Source: Bacillota bacterium (GTDB lineage: Bacteria > Bacillota > Proteinivoracia > UBA4975). Taken from it: DNA of 5,365 bases. The first letter of the stretch is position 1. Every line of letters starts with the position of its first letter. The DNA is taken from assembly GCA_012727415.1 (NCBI GenBank), contig JAAYHI010000170.1:1-5365 (forward strand). The letters run 5' to 3'. Shown here one piece after another: positions 5,203 to 5,365 of the stretch. The translations under genes were made by a program, and so were the position numbers. Under the pieces are notes generated by a model. It was given only the letters and a program-made list of their open reading frames with translations, had not been told where the DNA came from and searched no databases.

Positions 5203-5365
5203 TACTTCGCAATCACTCGACGGTGTCAAGCTCTCAGCTTTCCAGGCCATGGGGCGGTGCAAAGTTTTCCGTCAAGGGCACCCTCATTCCCCTTTTAATG
5301 TTGACGTGTTATTATAAAAGTATAAATTTATTTTTTTAAGGAGGGCGTTTTTCGGACTATGGGAA
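5203..5365. other. Noncoding region upstream of the infC promoter
   Basis: I see no gene here; thrS, a frequent neighbour of infC, is not visible. Minus-strand TTAAAA (5339-5334), a 17-nt spacer and TATAAT (5316-5311) could be a second, distal promoter. Two imperfect copies of a CGGTG-led segment occur (5221-5235 and 5255-5269, 11 of 15 bases alike), and GTCAAG appears at 5225-5230 and 5271-5276. On the plus strand AAGGAGGG (5338-5345) precedes an ATG at 5359 by 13 nt; only 7 bases of any such gene are inside the window, so it cannot be judged. Confidence 0.4.

Overview
The window is a single-direction block of translation genes, all on the minus strand. Read in the direction of transcription (right to left) the order is: promoter and structured leader, infC (IF3), rpmI (L35), rplT (L20), a terminator-like hairpin, a TrmH/SpoU-family RNA 2'-O-methyltransferase, a small repeat cluster, a 32-codon YqzL-like gene, a phenylalanine-type T-box riboswitch, pheS, and the first 509 codons of pheT, which runs off the left edge. 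The gene content and order, the T-box, the very strong AGGAGG ribosome-binding sites, a YqzL-like protein and a fairly GC-rich base composition point to a Gram-positive anaerobe of the Clostridia type (Firmicutes). I cannot place it more finely.

Right part (about 5365-3893): a good sigma-A-type promoter (5174-5202) drives a leader of about 125 nt and then infC-rpmI-rplT. The leader holds a perfect 9-bp hairpin just upstream of the infC ribosome-binding site. An upstream segment can invade that hairpin with an 11-bp helix, which suggests an L20-type autoregulatory switch. The infC reading frame has no ATG, GTG or TTG at the right place. The start that fits the Shine-Dalgarno is ATC (5027), the kind of rare start codon through which IF3 is known to control its own synthesis. 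rpmI starts with GTG.

Middle part (about 3892-2804): the methyltransferase follows a terminator-like hairpin and sits where Bacillus subtilis has ysgA, just before pheST. Directly after its stop codon lies a cluster of short direct and inverted repeats (2961-3024). Next comes a promoter candidate (2930-2959) and a tiny YqzL-like gene that ends exactly where the T-box begins.

Left part (about 2800-1): a complete T-box with a UUC (Phe) specifier, a canonical antiterminator with the UGGUACC bulge, and a competing terminator sits just ahead of pheS. pheS and pheT overlap by one base (TAATG). Together they make the alpha2-beta2 phenylalanyl-tRNA synthetase, whose expression should rise when uncharged tRNA-Phe accumulates.

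Nothing here is clearly an unknown system. The points most worth a second look are the YqzL-like gene placed between promoter and T-box, the ATC start of infC with a competing out-of-frame ATG, and the leader switch upstream of infC.
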